A DNA stretch of 28,287 bases, taken from the NCBI GenBank assembly GCA_964615845.1, contig CAZTRC010000008.1, forward strand, positions 1 through 28,287. Reading direction: 5' to 3'. The notes below the pieces were generated by a model. That model saw nothing but the letters and a program-made list of their open reading frames with translations. It searched no databases and was not told the DNA's origin. Shown in pieces: positions 1 through 6,893 of this stretch (positions are counted from its first letter, which is position 1; each line of letters opens with the position of its first letter). The stretch is from CAYRQF01 sp964615845. Lineage in GTDB: Bacteria; Patescibacteriota; Minisyncoccia; Phycocordibacterales; CSBR16-119. Both the position numbers and the translations under genes were made by a program.

Positions 1-26
1 ATAATATGTCTATTTAGCCATATATT

Positions 27-55
27 TTGAATATGTCAAGGATTTAGGATATGCT
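27..55 (+). promoter_or_regulatory. Promoter of the RlmN-like gene
   Basis: TTGAAT (27-32), a 17-base spacer and TATGCT (50-55) form a sigma70-type promoter. The expected transcription start near 62 lies downstream of the ATG at 51, so translation should begin at the ATG at 81. The leader between them reads agaaccaaaaacgagagtc and has no Shine-Dalgarno sequence. Confidence 0.5.
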
Positions 56-80
56 AGCACCAGAACCAAAAACGAGAGTC

Positions 81-980
81 ATGGAAAACCAGCACATTTA
101 CAATGACAACTCTGCTTGGAACGATCCACACGTAACCTTCTTTCCCTTGGCTGACGTCAAGGCGAGCATCCGGCTTTTTGATGACAGTGTCATTGAAGCG
201 GCGGGATTTAAGCTCGAGAAGCGTGGCGAAACTGAATTCCATGCTTGCGTAAGTACGCAAGTAGGATGCAAGTTCGGGTGTTTGTCCTGTGTCTCTGGGA
301 AAAATGGTTGGAAGCGAGATCTCGGCGTGTTCGAGATGCTTTACCAGATAGAACATGTGTGCGGGTTGATGAAAGTTAAAAAACTTCATCATGTCGTATT
401 CATGGGAATCGGTGAGCCACTCGACAACCCGATATTTCCAGAGGCTCTGGAGCTGTTGATCCAAAAGGATCCTTGGTATGTCGGAAGGCTTTCGCTCGCG
501 ACAGTGGGAACACTGCACAGATTGGAGGAATTTGCTGCAAAGCAGATCCCTCTCAACATGTTGTGGCTGTCTCTGCATGCGCCGAACGATACCAAGCGGT
601 TAGAACTGATGCCGATCGCCAAGAGATTCAGCGTACGCCAGGTAATAGATGCAGGTAGGAAATTCCGTCACACTGCCAATGTGCAGGAGGTGAGGGTTAA
701 CTACTTGGTCTACAAAGGCTACAACGATTCAAGGCAAGACGCAGAAGAACTATCCGAGCTGTTACGAGGAACCCAAAACGACCTCACCCTCCAACTCACC
801 GAGCCTAACGGCAATGAGTTTAAAAAGTACCAACCAGGTACTAAGGAGGACATTGATCGGTTTATGTCTTATCTGAAGGAGGCTGGGATGGAGAACACCA
901 TCTACAGATTTCTTTCAGCAGGCAAGCTGGTTGATGGAGGTTGTGGGCGACTCGTCTACACACCAAGTTCCGCAGAGTAA
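81..980 (+). CDS. RlmN-like radical SAM enzyme, short form
   Basis: Radical SAM protein related to RlmN/Cfr, which methylate an adenosine of 23S rRNA. From the start at 81 it has 299 residues. The CX3CX2C cluster motif is CKFGCLSC (Cys63, 67, 70). The conserved cysteine seven residues upstream (Cys56, in CVSTQVGC) and a C-terminal cysteine (Cys288, in GGCGRLVY) match the positions of the two catalytic cysteines of RlmN, which supports the methyltransferase mechanism. GIGEPLDN follows at about 109-116. RlmN proteins are usually 340 to 400 residues; here the N-terminal accessory domain is missing, so the substrate could differ. An ATG at 51 would extend the frame by ten residues but falls in the predicted -10 box. 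The gene stands alone, followed by a terminator at 1086. Confidence 0.8.
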   Translation: MENQHIYNDNSAWNDPHVTFFPLADVKASIRLFDDSVIEAAGFKLEKRGETEFHACVSTQVGCKFGCLSCVSGKNGWKRDLGVFEMLYQIEHVCGLMKVKKLHHVVFMGIGEPLDNPIFPEALELLIQKDPWYVGRLSLATVGTLHRLEEFAAKQIPLNMLWLSLHAPNDTKRLELMPIAKRFSVRQVIDAGRKFRHTANVQEVRVNYLVYKGYNDSRQDAEELSELLRGTQNDLTLQLTEPNGNEFKKYQPGTKEDIDRFMSYLKEAGMENTIYRFLSAGKLVDGGCGRLVYTPSSAE

Positions 981-1199
981 GGAAAAATCCAAACAGACTT
1001 AGTCAAAGCCTCAGGCAGACTAACTCACTGGTTAGGGAATCCAAGGCTCCCTGAAACTGAAGATCGTCGTGATGACGAACAGCCTAAAGTGGGCGAGACT
1101 AGTTCTCGCCCCCACTTTTGAGAACTTGAAGCAATTCGAGTTTTCAAAGAGTGGAAACATTCACAGCACCTTTACACAAAACCAAACCAACCCCCAACC
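981..1199 (+). other. Intergenic region
   Basis: I see no convincing gene in these 219 bases. They hold a hairpin terminator (1086-1119), a 16-base motif that recurs at 1571, and an A/C-rich leader in front of the lipoprotein gene. Confidence 0.6.
1086..1119 (+). terminator. Terminator after the RlmN-like gene
   Basis: GGGCGAGA and TCTCGCCC form a stem around a ctagt loop. The stem extends through AAAGTG and CACTTT with a two-base bulge and runs into TTTT. It lies about 105 bases after the stop codon. The loop and flanks resemble the terminator at 1519. Confidence 0.75.
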
Positions 1200-1499
1200 A
1201 TGACCAAGCTCATCCTTTTCATCCTCGCCACCCTCATCCTCACCGGCTGTAACTGGAAAAGCTCCAAAAAGCTCTCTGGTTTCACGTCGGGAGAAGTGAC
1301 CAGTATCGGCGATAGTTACGACGTCAATCGTACCTACGTCTTGGTTGATACAAATCGTGACGGGCGAGCTGACATCCAATGCATGAACGAATTTGCCCGT
1401 ATCGGATCAGATACCAAGATGATCTTTGGCAAGAGCGTTGATGTTGCCATCTGGTCTGACAGCGTCTCGACACGCTATCATGCAACTCTGCGCGAGTAA
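1200..1499 (+). CDS. Small lipoprotein with an EF-hand-like loop
   Basis: A 99-residue protein of unknown function. The N-terminus is a lipoprotein signal with lipobox LTGC (Cys17), so the mature protein of about 83 residues should be lipid-anchored outside the membrane. DTNRDGRADI (about 50-59) has the D-x-N-x-D-G-x-x-D spacing of a dockerin or EF-hand calcium loop. The rest looks beta-rich. The ATG follows an A/C-rich leader (aaccaaaccaacccccaacc) without a Shine-Dalgarno. The gene lies between two similar terminators and two copies of a 16-base motif, so it appears to be a self-contained unit. Function cannot be assigned beyond a surface lipoprotein. Confidence 0.75.
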   Translation: MTKLILFILATLILTGCNWKSSKKLSGFTSGEVTSIGDSYDVNRTYVLVDTNRDGRADIQCMNEFARIGSDTKMIFGKSVDVAIWSDSVSTRYHATLRE

Positions 1500-1518
1500 G
1501 CGTAGGAATAAAAGAAGC

Positions 1519-1549
1519 AGTGGCCGAACTAGTTTCGGCCCTACTTTTG
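1519..1549 (+). terminator. Terminator after the lipoprotein gene
   Basis: GGCCGAA and TTCGGCC pair around a ctagt loop, followed by ctactttt. It lies 20 bases after the stop codon and has the same loop and 3' flank as the terminator at 1086. Confidence 0.7.
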
Positions 1550-1589
1550 AGATCATTACGAAAGTAGTGGTTTCAAAGAGTGGAAATAT

Positions 1590-2273
1590 ATGAAAACAAT
1601 TAAACTTAAAAAACAATACAAAAATAAAGTCTCCGATATTTACGCGGATGTTTATTACCAGCAGAATCAAAAAAGCAGAGAACTATTCTATAAGATACTC
1701 GGAAAGAATCTTAAGGGTAAGAAACTGGTTGACCTCGCATGTGGCGATGGTCTTGATCTTGTCTATTACGATAAATTAGGCGCAGATACTTTCGGTATAG
1801 ATATGTCAAAAGATTTTGTAAGTGCTGCAAAGAAAAATAATCCCAAATTAGCTAATCAAATTACAATTGATGACTTCGAAAATCTAAAATTACCAAAAAA
1901 TAAATTTAATATTGTAGTTAGTAAATACGCCATACAGACTTCTTCGCGTATCGATAAGGTATTTAATGAGGCGCATAGAATTTTGAAGCCAAAAGGAGAA
2001 TTTTATCTTCTTGTTACACACCCGATCCGTCAGTACGTAGAAAGACGAGGAAAAAATAAAAATTACTTCATTCCAAAAGTAGTGAACTCTATATTATTTG
2101 ACGGCGCATTAACTGTACGAGAGCCCGCCCACACCTTTTTGGAGTACCTTTCTCCAGAGATTCTAAGTAAGTTTGATCTTCAACTTTTTGACGAGAAATA
2201 TGATTCTGCTGCCGAACAAATTGATGGCGATGTGTATCCTGGCTTTATGGTGATGAAGTTTAAGAAACGCTAA
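1590..2273 (+). CDS. Class I SAM-dependent methyltransferase
   Basis: A 227-residue methyltransferase of the Rossmann-fold class I type. Motif I is VDLACGDGLD (about 47-56), followed by an acidic residue in FGIDMS (about 67-72) that should bind the SAM ribose. A later IVVSKYAIQTS segment corresponds to motif IV, and RILKPKGEFYLLV to the strand after it. The substrate is not evident; general relatives modify small molecules, lipids or proteins. It is AT-richer than the accessory units around it. The downstream gene starts one base after the stop codon, so the two are probably cotranscribed and translationally coupled. Confidence 0.8.
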   Translation: MKTIKLKKQYKNKVSDIYADVYYQQNQKSRELFYKILGKNLKGKKLVDLACGDGLDLVYYDKLGADTFGIDMSKDFVSAAKKNNPKLANQITIDDFENLKLPKNKFNIVVSKYAIQTSSRIDKVFNEAHRILKPKGEFYLLVTHPIRQYVERRGKNKNYFIPKVVNSILFDGALTVREPAHTFLEYLSPEILSKFDLQLFDEKYDSAAEQIDGDVYPGFMVMKFKKR

Positions 2274-2274
2274 C

Positions 2275-2781
2275 ATGAAAATCGGCATATTTAGCTCTGC
2301 GAGTTCGCGAGTGTCACCATCAAATAGGAAATTGGCGAAGGCTATCGCTGAGTATCTAGCTGAGCAGGGAATTGAGATTGTAACTGGTGGGTCCCTTGGA
2401 ATTCCTGGAATTATTGCCGAACGAGCCTGCGAACTAGGAAGCAGAACGTGTGTCTATTCGCCTGATCGAGATGAACGCGATCATCATAAGCGAATTGATA
2501 ATCATGATCTCCGTTTTTACTCGGAGAAAAAATTCATCCCAGGCTTCACCGCGCGGAGTTTGGAAATGATTAAAAATATTGATGGAGCGATTGTTCTCAA
2601 TGGCCGCATCGGCACGCTCTCGGAATTTGCCATTGCCTGCGAGGAGGGATTACCAATTGCTGTCATTACCGGAACTGGGGGGGGTTGCCGATTATCTGAA
2701 ACAAATTCTAAAAGTTTCGAAAAAGAAATATCCAAAAGGAAAAATATTTTTCACAAGAATTTACAAGAAGGCGATAGATAA
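2275..2781 (+). CDS. LOG/SLOG-family nucleotide-binding protein, apparent frameshift
   Basis: A Rossmann-like protein of the LOG (lysine decarboxylase-like, TIGR00725 type) group, whose members bind or hydrolyse nucleotide derivatives. VTGGSLGIPGIIAE (about 36-49) and NGRIGTLSEFAIA (about 108-120) are the phosphate-binding and catalytic motifs. As sequenced it has 168 residues, but the last 33 are not protein-like. They follow a run of eight G (2677-2684). With seven G the frame reads GTGGVADYLKQILKVS and ends at the TAA at 2791, a normal family C-terminus. The break is therefore either a sequencing error, a real pseudogene or a phase-variable tract. It is coupled to the methyltransferase upstream and converges with exonuclease III. 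Confidence 0.75.
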   Translation: MKIGIFSSASSRVSPSNRKLAKAIAEYLAEQGIEIVTGGSLGIPGIIAERACELGSRTCVYSPDRDERDHHKRIDNHDLRFYSEKKFIPGFTARSLEMIKNIDGAIVLNGRIGTLSEFAIACEEGLPIAVITGTGGGCRLSETNSKSFEKEISKRKNIFHKNLQEGDR

Positions 2782-2800
2782 GTTGATTTAAATATCAACT
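2781..2800. terminator. Possible weak hairpin at the convergent gene ends
   Basis: AGTTGAT (2781-2787) and ATCAACT (2794-2800) form a 7-base-pair AT-rich stem exactly where the LOG-family frame and the exonuclease III gene meet. It could end transcription from both sides, but there is no clear U tract. Confidence 0.3.
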
Positions 2801-3558
2801 TCAATCGAAATTGGGCAATGATCCGAGCCGAAGATGTCGGCGTGGGTTTTGAATGATTTGATATTTTTGACGATGTTTGACGAAGCGAAAAAGTAATCGA
2901 TGCGCCAGCCGACGTTTCGTTCACGCGCGGCACTTTTCTGATCCCAGTAAGTGTACACATCTTTTTTCGTTGGATTGAAATTGCGGAAGACATCAACGTA
3001 TCCATCGGCGATAACTTCATCTACCCACGCGCGCTCTTCGGGGAGGAAGCCGACGTGCGTCTCGTTTTCTTTCGGCCTAGCAATATCTATTTCCGTATGC
3101 GCGACGTTTACATCGCCGGTGAAAATTATACGCTTCCCAGCTTTTTTAAGTTTATTTACGTATTTCAAAAACGCGTCGTAGAACTCGAGTTTGTATTCCA
3201 AACGCTCAGGCGCGCCGCCGCCGTTAGGGAAGTAGCAATTGATCAAAACAAAGTCTGCGAAATGCGCCGTGACGGTGCGGCCCTCGTCGTCATCACCAGG
3301 CATATCGATTCCATAAGTAACTTTGGTCGGAGTTTCTTTCGTATAAATTGCGACACCACTGTAACCTTTTTTAATCTTCGAACTAGAGAAATATGATGTG
3401 TATCCTTTTGGGCTAAGAATTTCCGATGTGAGTTGCGAGGGTTCGGCTTTTGTCTCCTGCAGGCACAAAATATCCGGATTCAATTTAAAAATCTCGGCAA
3501 ATGCGCCCTTTTTGTAGTTCGCTCTGATACCGTTTACGTTCCAAGAAATGATTCGCAT
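2788..3558 (-). CDS. xth: Exodeoxyribonuclease III / AP endonuclease
   Basis: A 256-residue member of the exonuclease III / APE1 family, which cuts DNA at abasic sites and trims 3' ends in base excision repair. The metal and catalytic residues are visible: Asn7 (SWNVNG), Glu35 (CLQETK), Asp149 and Asn151 (TGDVNVAH), Asp221 (GWRIDYF), and Asp246-His247 (GSDHCPI). Length is normal for the family. GATAAT lies on the minus strand with its end exactly six bases before the ATG, which predicts a leaderless transcript. Its end overlaps the frame-restored end of the LOG-family gene by four bases. Confidence 0.95.
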   Translation of the reverse strand: MRIISWNVNGIRANYKKGAFAEIFKLNPDILCLQETKAEPSQLTSEILSPKGYTSYFSSSKIKKGYSGVAIYTKETPTKVTYGIDMPGDDDEGRTVTAHFADFVLINCYFPNGGGAPERLEYKLEFYDAFLKYVNKLKKAGKRIIFTGDVNVAHTEIDIARPKENETHVGFLPEERAWVDEVIADGYVDVFRNFNPTKKDVYTYWDQKSAARERNVGWRIDYFFASSNIVKNIKSFKTHADIFGSDHCPISIEVDI

Positions 3559-3595
3559 GGACTAATTATCCTTTAATTTTAAGGTATTTTCTATG

Positions 3596-3624
3596 TTGAC
3601 AAGAGGCGTATAGTATGCTACTAT
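3596..3624 (+). promoter_or_regulatory. Promoter TTGACA-N17-TACTAT
   Basis: A consensus -35 box (3596-3601), a 17-base spacer and TACTAT (3619-3624). The sequence is nearly identical to the promoter at 4183, including parts of the spacer (agaggYgta and the bases next to TACTATATA). Confidence 0.85.
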
Positions 3625-3665
3625 ATAAACGATAGTTCTCAACCAAAACCAAACCCACAAGCGTC

Positions 3666-4091
3666 ATGAGCATCGCCAAGAAACACCGCGAACTTTGCGA
3701 AACCTTCCACCGCATTCACAGCGCCCTGGAGAAGTACGAGGACATGGGGGCTACGACTTCGGCGCTCTTCCGGCGTTTCGATCCCTGTGACCCCACCAAG
3801 CTCATGAGGTTCGTGGGCAGCGGGAATGTGAACCCGGCCGGCGAAGGATTCGCCAAAATGTTCGCCTTCGAGAAGAAGGAACACGCACGGCTGATGGCCA
3901 ACTGTCTCGTCCAGGCAGTGAAGCGGCTTCAGCTGAAACCCGAGCGCGAAGAAGGGCTCTTCAGTGATATCATTGCTGTCCTGGTGGATAGTCGAAGCTC
4001 ACAAGAACCCGGGGTGGTCGTGGCCATCAATAAGTTCTGCCACTTTGTCGCAGACCCCGCGAAGATCGACCAGGCGGCGAAAGTTGCCTGA
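3666..4091 (+). CDS. Hypothetical protein of an accessory unit
   Basis: A 141-residue soluble protein that I do not recognise. It has no signal peptide or membrane segment and looks mostly helical, with charged stretches (KKHREL, FEKKEHARL, KPEREEG). It contains three cysteines, none in a metal-binding pattern. The ATG follows an A/C-rich leader (ctcaaccaaaaccaaaccca and a few more bases) with no Shine-Dalgarno. A strong promoter at 3596 and a hairpin terminator at 4116 make it a single-gene unit. Codon use is richer in G and C than in the neighbouring exonuclease gene, which hints at different expression level or origin. Confidence 0.7.
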   Translation: MSIAKKHRELCETFHRIHSALEKYEDMGATTSALFRRFDPCDPTKLMRFVGSGNVNPAGEGFAKMFAFEKKEHARLMANCLVQAVKRLQLKPEREEGLFSDIIAVLVDSRSSQEPGVVVAINKFCHFVADPAKIDQAAKVA

Positions 4092-4115
4092 AGCAACCAC
4101 GCTATTGCGTGAACC

Positions 4116-4150
4116 AAGCCCCACCGCAAGGAGGGGCTTCGTTGTTCCAA
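4116..4150 (+). terminator. Terminator of the unit at 3666
   Basis: AAGCCCC and GGGGCTT flank an inner CC-gcaa-GG hairpin with a GNRA tetraloop, followed by cgttgtt. A smaller hairpin, CACGC-tatt-GCGTG, precedes it at 4098-4111. Confidence 0.75.
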
Positions 4151-4182
4151 AAGACCATAAAATACAGGGGAATTTTGTTCCC

Positions 4183-4211
4183 TTGACAAGAGGTGTAGGA
4201 TATGGTACTAT
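4183..4211 (+). promoter_or_regulatory. Promoter TTGACA-N17-TACTAT
   Basis: -35 at 4183-4188, 17-base spacer, -10 at 4206-4211. It shares both hexamers and much of the spacer with the promoter at 3596, so the two units should be expressed alike. Confidence 0.85.
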
Positions 4212-4236
4212 ATACAAAAACCTGAAACCCTGCACC

Positions 4237-4941
4237 ATGAAAACGATCTTCACCACCCTGTGCCTCGCACTCGCCACTTCTGCTACCGTCAACGCTCAGA
4301 CCATGTCGGTCGAAGGCAAGCTGTCGGCCACCGCCGGTTCGTACGTCATCCCGGACTTCGGGGAAGTATCGACCCCCGAACTCGGGAACGACTTCCACAT
4401 GTTCTCGGCTGAGGTTTACGATAAGCCTTCGGCTCGCGCCGAACGCAAGGCTGTGACCTATGTGCTCGGCGGCTTCGTTCGCAGTTACAGCAAGTTCAAC
4501 AGCAACCTGACCTCGATCGGGATCGCGCCTCGGCTCGGTTTCGCAAGCGGACGTTTCCACCTCCAGGGCGCTTTGGGTCCGGTGCTTCAGCATCGCGATC
4601 ACAAGTTCGCTCTGGGCGGGACGTTCAACATGGAGGCTCGTGTCGACCTCTGCGAAGTGGAGGTGTTCGGCCACACCGATATCGAGATCGCCGGACGTGG
4701 ACTCTTTGCTGACATCGAGGCCGGAGCTCTGCTCCTCAATCGGTTCGAGATCATGTGCGGCGGTTCGTTCTTCCGGAGCGGTAACTTCCTCTCAGCCAAC
4801 GTGCTGGTCGGGAAAGAACGCAACGTGAAGTTCGGCGCCACCTACGTGTGGAACCGCAGCATGAACGAAGTGCTCCAGGAAGCAGGCCTCGGCGAATTCA
4901 AGCGCCGTGGCCTCGGCCTCCAGTGTGAAGTATCCTTCTGA
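4237..4941 (+). CDS. Secreted beta-rich protein, outer-membrane-barrel-like
   Basis: A 234-residue protein with a clear signal peptide (MKTIFTTLCLALATSATVNA, then Q). The mature part is a series of alternating hydrophobic/polar stretches of 8 to 12 residues, such as TYVLGGFVRSYS and VKFGATYVWNRS. It ends in phenylalanine (CEVSF), as outer-membrane beta-barrels do. A barrel would be unexpected if the host is a single-membrane CPR bacterium, so this is a structural guess only. I recognise no family. The start at 4237 is chosen because the signal peptide begins there and the promoter at 4183 puts transcription start near 4218. The leader is A/C-rich (cctgaaaccctgcacc). A terminator follows at 4968. 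Confidence 0.75.
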   Translation: MKTIFTTLCLALATSATVNAQTMSVEGKLSATAGSYVIPDFGEVSTPELGNDFHMFSAEVYDKPSARAERKAVTYVLGGFVRSYSKFNSNLTSIGIAPRLGFASGRFHLQGALGPVLQHRDHKFALGGTFNMEARVDLCEVEVFGHTDIEIAGRGLFADIEAGALLLNRFEIMCGGSFFRSGNFLSANVLVGKERNVKFGATYVWNRSMNEVLQEAGLGEFKRRGLGLQCEVSF

Positions 4942-4967
4942 CGAGAGTTCCTCGTCACGAGGAAAGC

Positions 4968-4995
4968 AAAGCCCCCGGGATCTCCGGGGGCTTTT
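4968..4995 (+). terminator. Strong rho-independent terminator
   Basis: AAAGCCCCCGG and CCGGGGGCTTTT pair over an 11-base stem with a gatct loop. A smaller hairpin, TTCCTCG-tca-CGAGGAA, sits just before it (4948-4964). Confidence 0.9.
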
Positions 4996-5016
4996 CGTTT
5001 CCAAAAATTTTCCACA

Positions 5017-5045
5017 TTGAAAAATCTTTTATAATCTGGTATTTT
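5017..5045 (+). promoter_or_regulatory. Promoter of the second secreted-protein gene
   Basis: TTGAAA (5017-5022), 17-base spacer, TATTTT (5040-5045). A TATAAT inside the spacer (5030-5035) is an alternative -10. Either way the leader ends in accgaaccaaccccccgaac before the ATG and has no Shine-Dalgarno. Confidence 0.6.
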
Positions 5046-5070
5046 ATTACCGAACCAACCCCCCGAACCC

Positions 5071-5748
5071 ATGCGATTGATCTTTCTACTTACTGCGATG
5101 CTTGTACTTACGGCGAACACAGTTTTGGCCCAGCACAAACAACAGAGTACCGAGCCCTACGAATGCACGGCTATCGTGCACGGCCCTAGAGAGAGCGACG
5201 CTCTCGATTTTTCTTTGGTGGAGTCTCGGGTTGAAGTGCCTCTCAGCCACGCCTTCCTGTTTCGCTTCACTACCGATTACCTCTTGGTAAACGACGAGCA
5301 CAACGTCTTTGATGTTGCCGGTCTGCTTGGCTATCGGATTCCCATAGTCCATGGTGAGTGGGTCGCGGAGATTTACGGAGGGCCTTCGTATCAAGAAGGT
5401 ATTCCAAAAGAAGCTCCCGATTATGCTCCACCAGAGGATGGAATCCGCAGGCGAACACTTGCTGGTCGTGCCAAGATACGCTTGCTCTACCGCGAGCGAT
5501 ACTGGGCTGATATGCAAGTCACTACCCATGGCCTACATGATCGGCTTCATCTTGAGATCGGTGCGAAAATCGGACAGAACAAGACTTGGCGACCGTATGC
5601 AGCCTTCGACACCCTCTACAATTGGGCCGTCGGTGGCAAGCTACATCTTTCGGTTCGCCGCCTTGTAATCGAACCGGGCGTGGCCGTAACCATGCCGGGT
5701 TCGAAAAATGGCCTTCTCGCATCGCTATCCGCCTATCTTTCACTGTGA
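5071..5748 (+). CDS. Secreted beta-rich protein, second of a pair
   Basis: A 225-residue protein with an N-terminal signal peptide ending LAQ (cleavage expected near residue 20). The mature region has many short amphipathic strands (FLFRFTTDYLLV, LHLEIGAKIG, KLHLSVRRLVIEPGVAVTM) and ends in SLSAYLSL, again resembling a small barrel or transporter-like beta protein. It does not visibly match the neighbour at 4237 in sequence, but the two share the type of signal peptide, leader, promoter and terminator. No family is recognised. The A/C-rich leader and private terminator mark it as another single-gene unit. Confidence 0.75.
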   Translation: MRLIFLLTAMLVLTANTVLAQHKQQSTEPYECTAIVHGPRESDALDFSLVESRVEVPLSHAFLFRFTTDYLLVNDEHNVFDVAGLLGYRIPIVHGEWVAEIYGGPSYQEGIPKEAPDYAPPEDGIRRRTLAGRAKIRLLYRERYWADMQVTTHGLHDRLHLEIGAKIGQNKTWRPYAAFDTLYNWAVGGKLHLSVRRLVIEPGVAVTMPGSKNGLLASLSAYLSL

Positions 5749-5774
5749 AAGAGGCGTGACACACTTTTTGTTGG

Positions 5775-5797
5775 GTTCCCCGCCGACGGCGGGGAAC
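5775..5797 (+). terminator. Terminator of the unit at 5071
   Basis: GTTCCCCGCC and GGCGGGGAAC form a perfect 10-base stem with a three-base loop, followed by tttcattt. Confidence 0.85.
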
Positions 5798-5812
5798 TTT
5801 CATTTGTAGGAT

Positions 5813-6457
5813 TTAATTCTTTTTTAAAAGCGTCACAAGGAATGCGTCGCCTTCTTTGGGCAAAAACAAAACCTCGTCTTGTATCTTGGTAAAATTTGGG
5901 CCGTACACTTCCATGATTTCACCGGGCCTGAAGAAATGATAGTGCGCCCCGTATTTTTCAAAATCGGCTTCGGCTGAATCCTTGGGCGAGAGATCAAAAA
6001 ATTTTGCTGTCTCTTTCGAAAGCGCGACGCACAAGACATGTCCGCCTGGTTTCAAAACGCGATTGACTTCGCCGCGATATTTGGCCCAATCCTCCCTGTG
6101 CAAATGTTGCAAGAGTCCGAAGTCCGTCACGACATCGACACTTCCGTCTGTGAGCTGGATGTCAAAGACGTCGCCTTCGAGAAAACTAATTTTGCCTTGG
6201 AGATTCTTGGCTTTGACTTCGGCATTGTTTACTTTGATTAGGCGGCCGACATAATCGATGCCGATGACTTTGAAACCGATCTCCACCATAGCAAATGGCC
6301 ATCGTCCGCGGCCAGTGCCGAGGTCGAGAGCGATGGCGCCGTGGGGGATTTTCGACAAGTATTCGAAAATCTTTGATTGATAAATCTTGTTCGTCCAAAT
6401 ATCCGTGCCGGTTTTGTAGGCGATTTCAAAATACTTTTTCTGAGTGTCGTAGGACAT
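5813..6457 (-). CDS. Class I SAM-dependent methyltransferase
   Basis: A 214-residue methyltransferase. ALDLGTGRGRWP (about 43-54) is motif I, VIGIDYVGRLI carries the acidic ribose-binding residue, and LEGDVFDIQLTDGSVDVV with the following TDFGLLQHL gives motifs III and IV. VNRVLKPGGHVLCV is the strand after the active site. It is of the UbiE/small-molecule type; the substrate is unknown. On the minus strand TAAAAT ends exactly six bases before the ATG, so the mRNA is predicted to be leaderless. It is divergent from the unit at 6536. Confidence 0.85.
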   Translation of the reverse strand: MSYDTQKKYFEIAYKTGTDIWTNKIYQSKIFEYLSKIPHGAIALDLGTGRGRWPFAMVEIGFKVIGIDYVGRLIKVNNAEVKAKNLQGKISFLEGDVFDIQLTDGSVDVVTDFGLLQHLHREDWAKYRGEVNRVLKPGGHVLCVALSKETAKFFDLSPKDSAEADFEKYGAHYHFFRPGEIMEVYGPNFTKIQDEVLFLPKEGDAFLVTLLKKN

Positions 6458-6480
6458 GGATATATTTTAGCACCTCGCTA

Positions 6481-6509
6481 TTGCTTTTTTGTGGGGAAGG
6501 GGGTATAAA
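6481..6509 (+). promoter_or_regulatory. Promoter of the unit at 6536
   Basis: TTGCTT (6481-6486), 17-base spacer, TATAAA (6504-6509). Transcription should start near 6516, past the ATG at 6514, leaving the leader gaaccaacaaccagaacacc before the ATG at 6536. Confidence 0.6.
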
Positions 6510-6535
6510 AATTATGAACCAACAACCAGAACACC

Positions 6536-6886
6536 ATGGAGCCTACTCAAACTTTGCTAGTCCTGCCTTTGTCGACTGAGATCACATACGGCTTTCTGCT
6601 TTTGCGCAATGGCCGTACAGAAGAGACCCAGAAGCAAATGAATAGTCTGCAGAAGCTCATCACCGGACTTAAGGGAAGGGTTACGATCTACGATCGTGAT
6701 GGTGGCAATGTCGCCCTCATGACGATCAGTAAATGGTTGCGCACCAACGGTAAAAAGTTGCCCCAAGAGACGATCGTGGACGATTGGCAGCTTGTCGTTC
6801 TGCATCTTTCCGGAGATCATTCGGATGCAATGAAGGACATGGTCAAGCACCATGAACTTTTTCAACTCGTTGCCGTTGTGGCGTAA
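6536..6886 (+). CDS. Hypothetical protein of an accessory unit
   Basis: A 116-residue soluble protein of unknown function with no signal peptide or membrane segment. The sequence suggests alternating strands and helices (TLLVLPLSTEITYGFLLL, RVTIYDRDGGNVALMTI, WQLVVLHLSGDHSDAM), compatible with a small alpha/beta fold. No catalytic motif is evident. The ATG has the A/C-rich leader seen in the other single-gene units. A 28-residue ORF starts ten bases after its stop codon and the terminator at 7159 would serve both. Confidence 0.65.
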   Translation: MEPTQTLLVLPLSTEITYGFLLLRNGRTEETQKQMNSLQKLITGLKGRVTIYDRDGGNVALMTISKWLRTNGKKLPQETIVDDWQLVVLHLSGDHSDAMKDMVKHHELFQLVAVVA

Positions 6887-6893
6887 ACTTCCC

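Larger units (their letters stand above)
1142..1586 (+). repeat. Direct 16-base repeat on both sides of the lipoprotein gene
   Basis: tttcaaagagtggaaa occurs at 1142-1157 and again at 1571-1586. Each copy lies about 27 bases after the cttttga that ends a hairpin terminator with a ctag loop. The first copy precedes the lipoprotein gene and the second ends four bases before the methyltransferase ATG. It may be a promoter or leader element, or the trace of a duplication. Confidence 0.6.

Noticed and set aside
51..80. ATG at 51 as start of the RlmN-like gene
   Set aside because: It lies inside the predicted -10 box (TATGCT at 50-55), upstream of the transcription start.
1086..1586. Integron cassette with attC-like palindromes around the lipoprotein gene
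   Set aside because: The palindromes are better explained as terminators with T tracts, no attC core site (GTTRRRY) is seen at the right places, and there is no integrase in the window.
3964..4236. N-terminal extension of the secreted protein at 4237
   Set aside because: The upstream codons overlap the previous gene, its terminator and the promoter, and the signal peptide begins at 4237.
4102..4674. 190-residue minus-strand frame opposite the secreted-protein gene
   Set aside because: Antisense to a gene with promoter, signal peptide and terminator, with no motif of its own.
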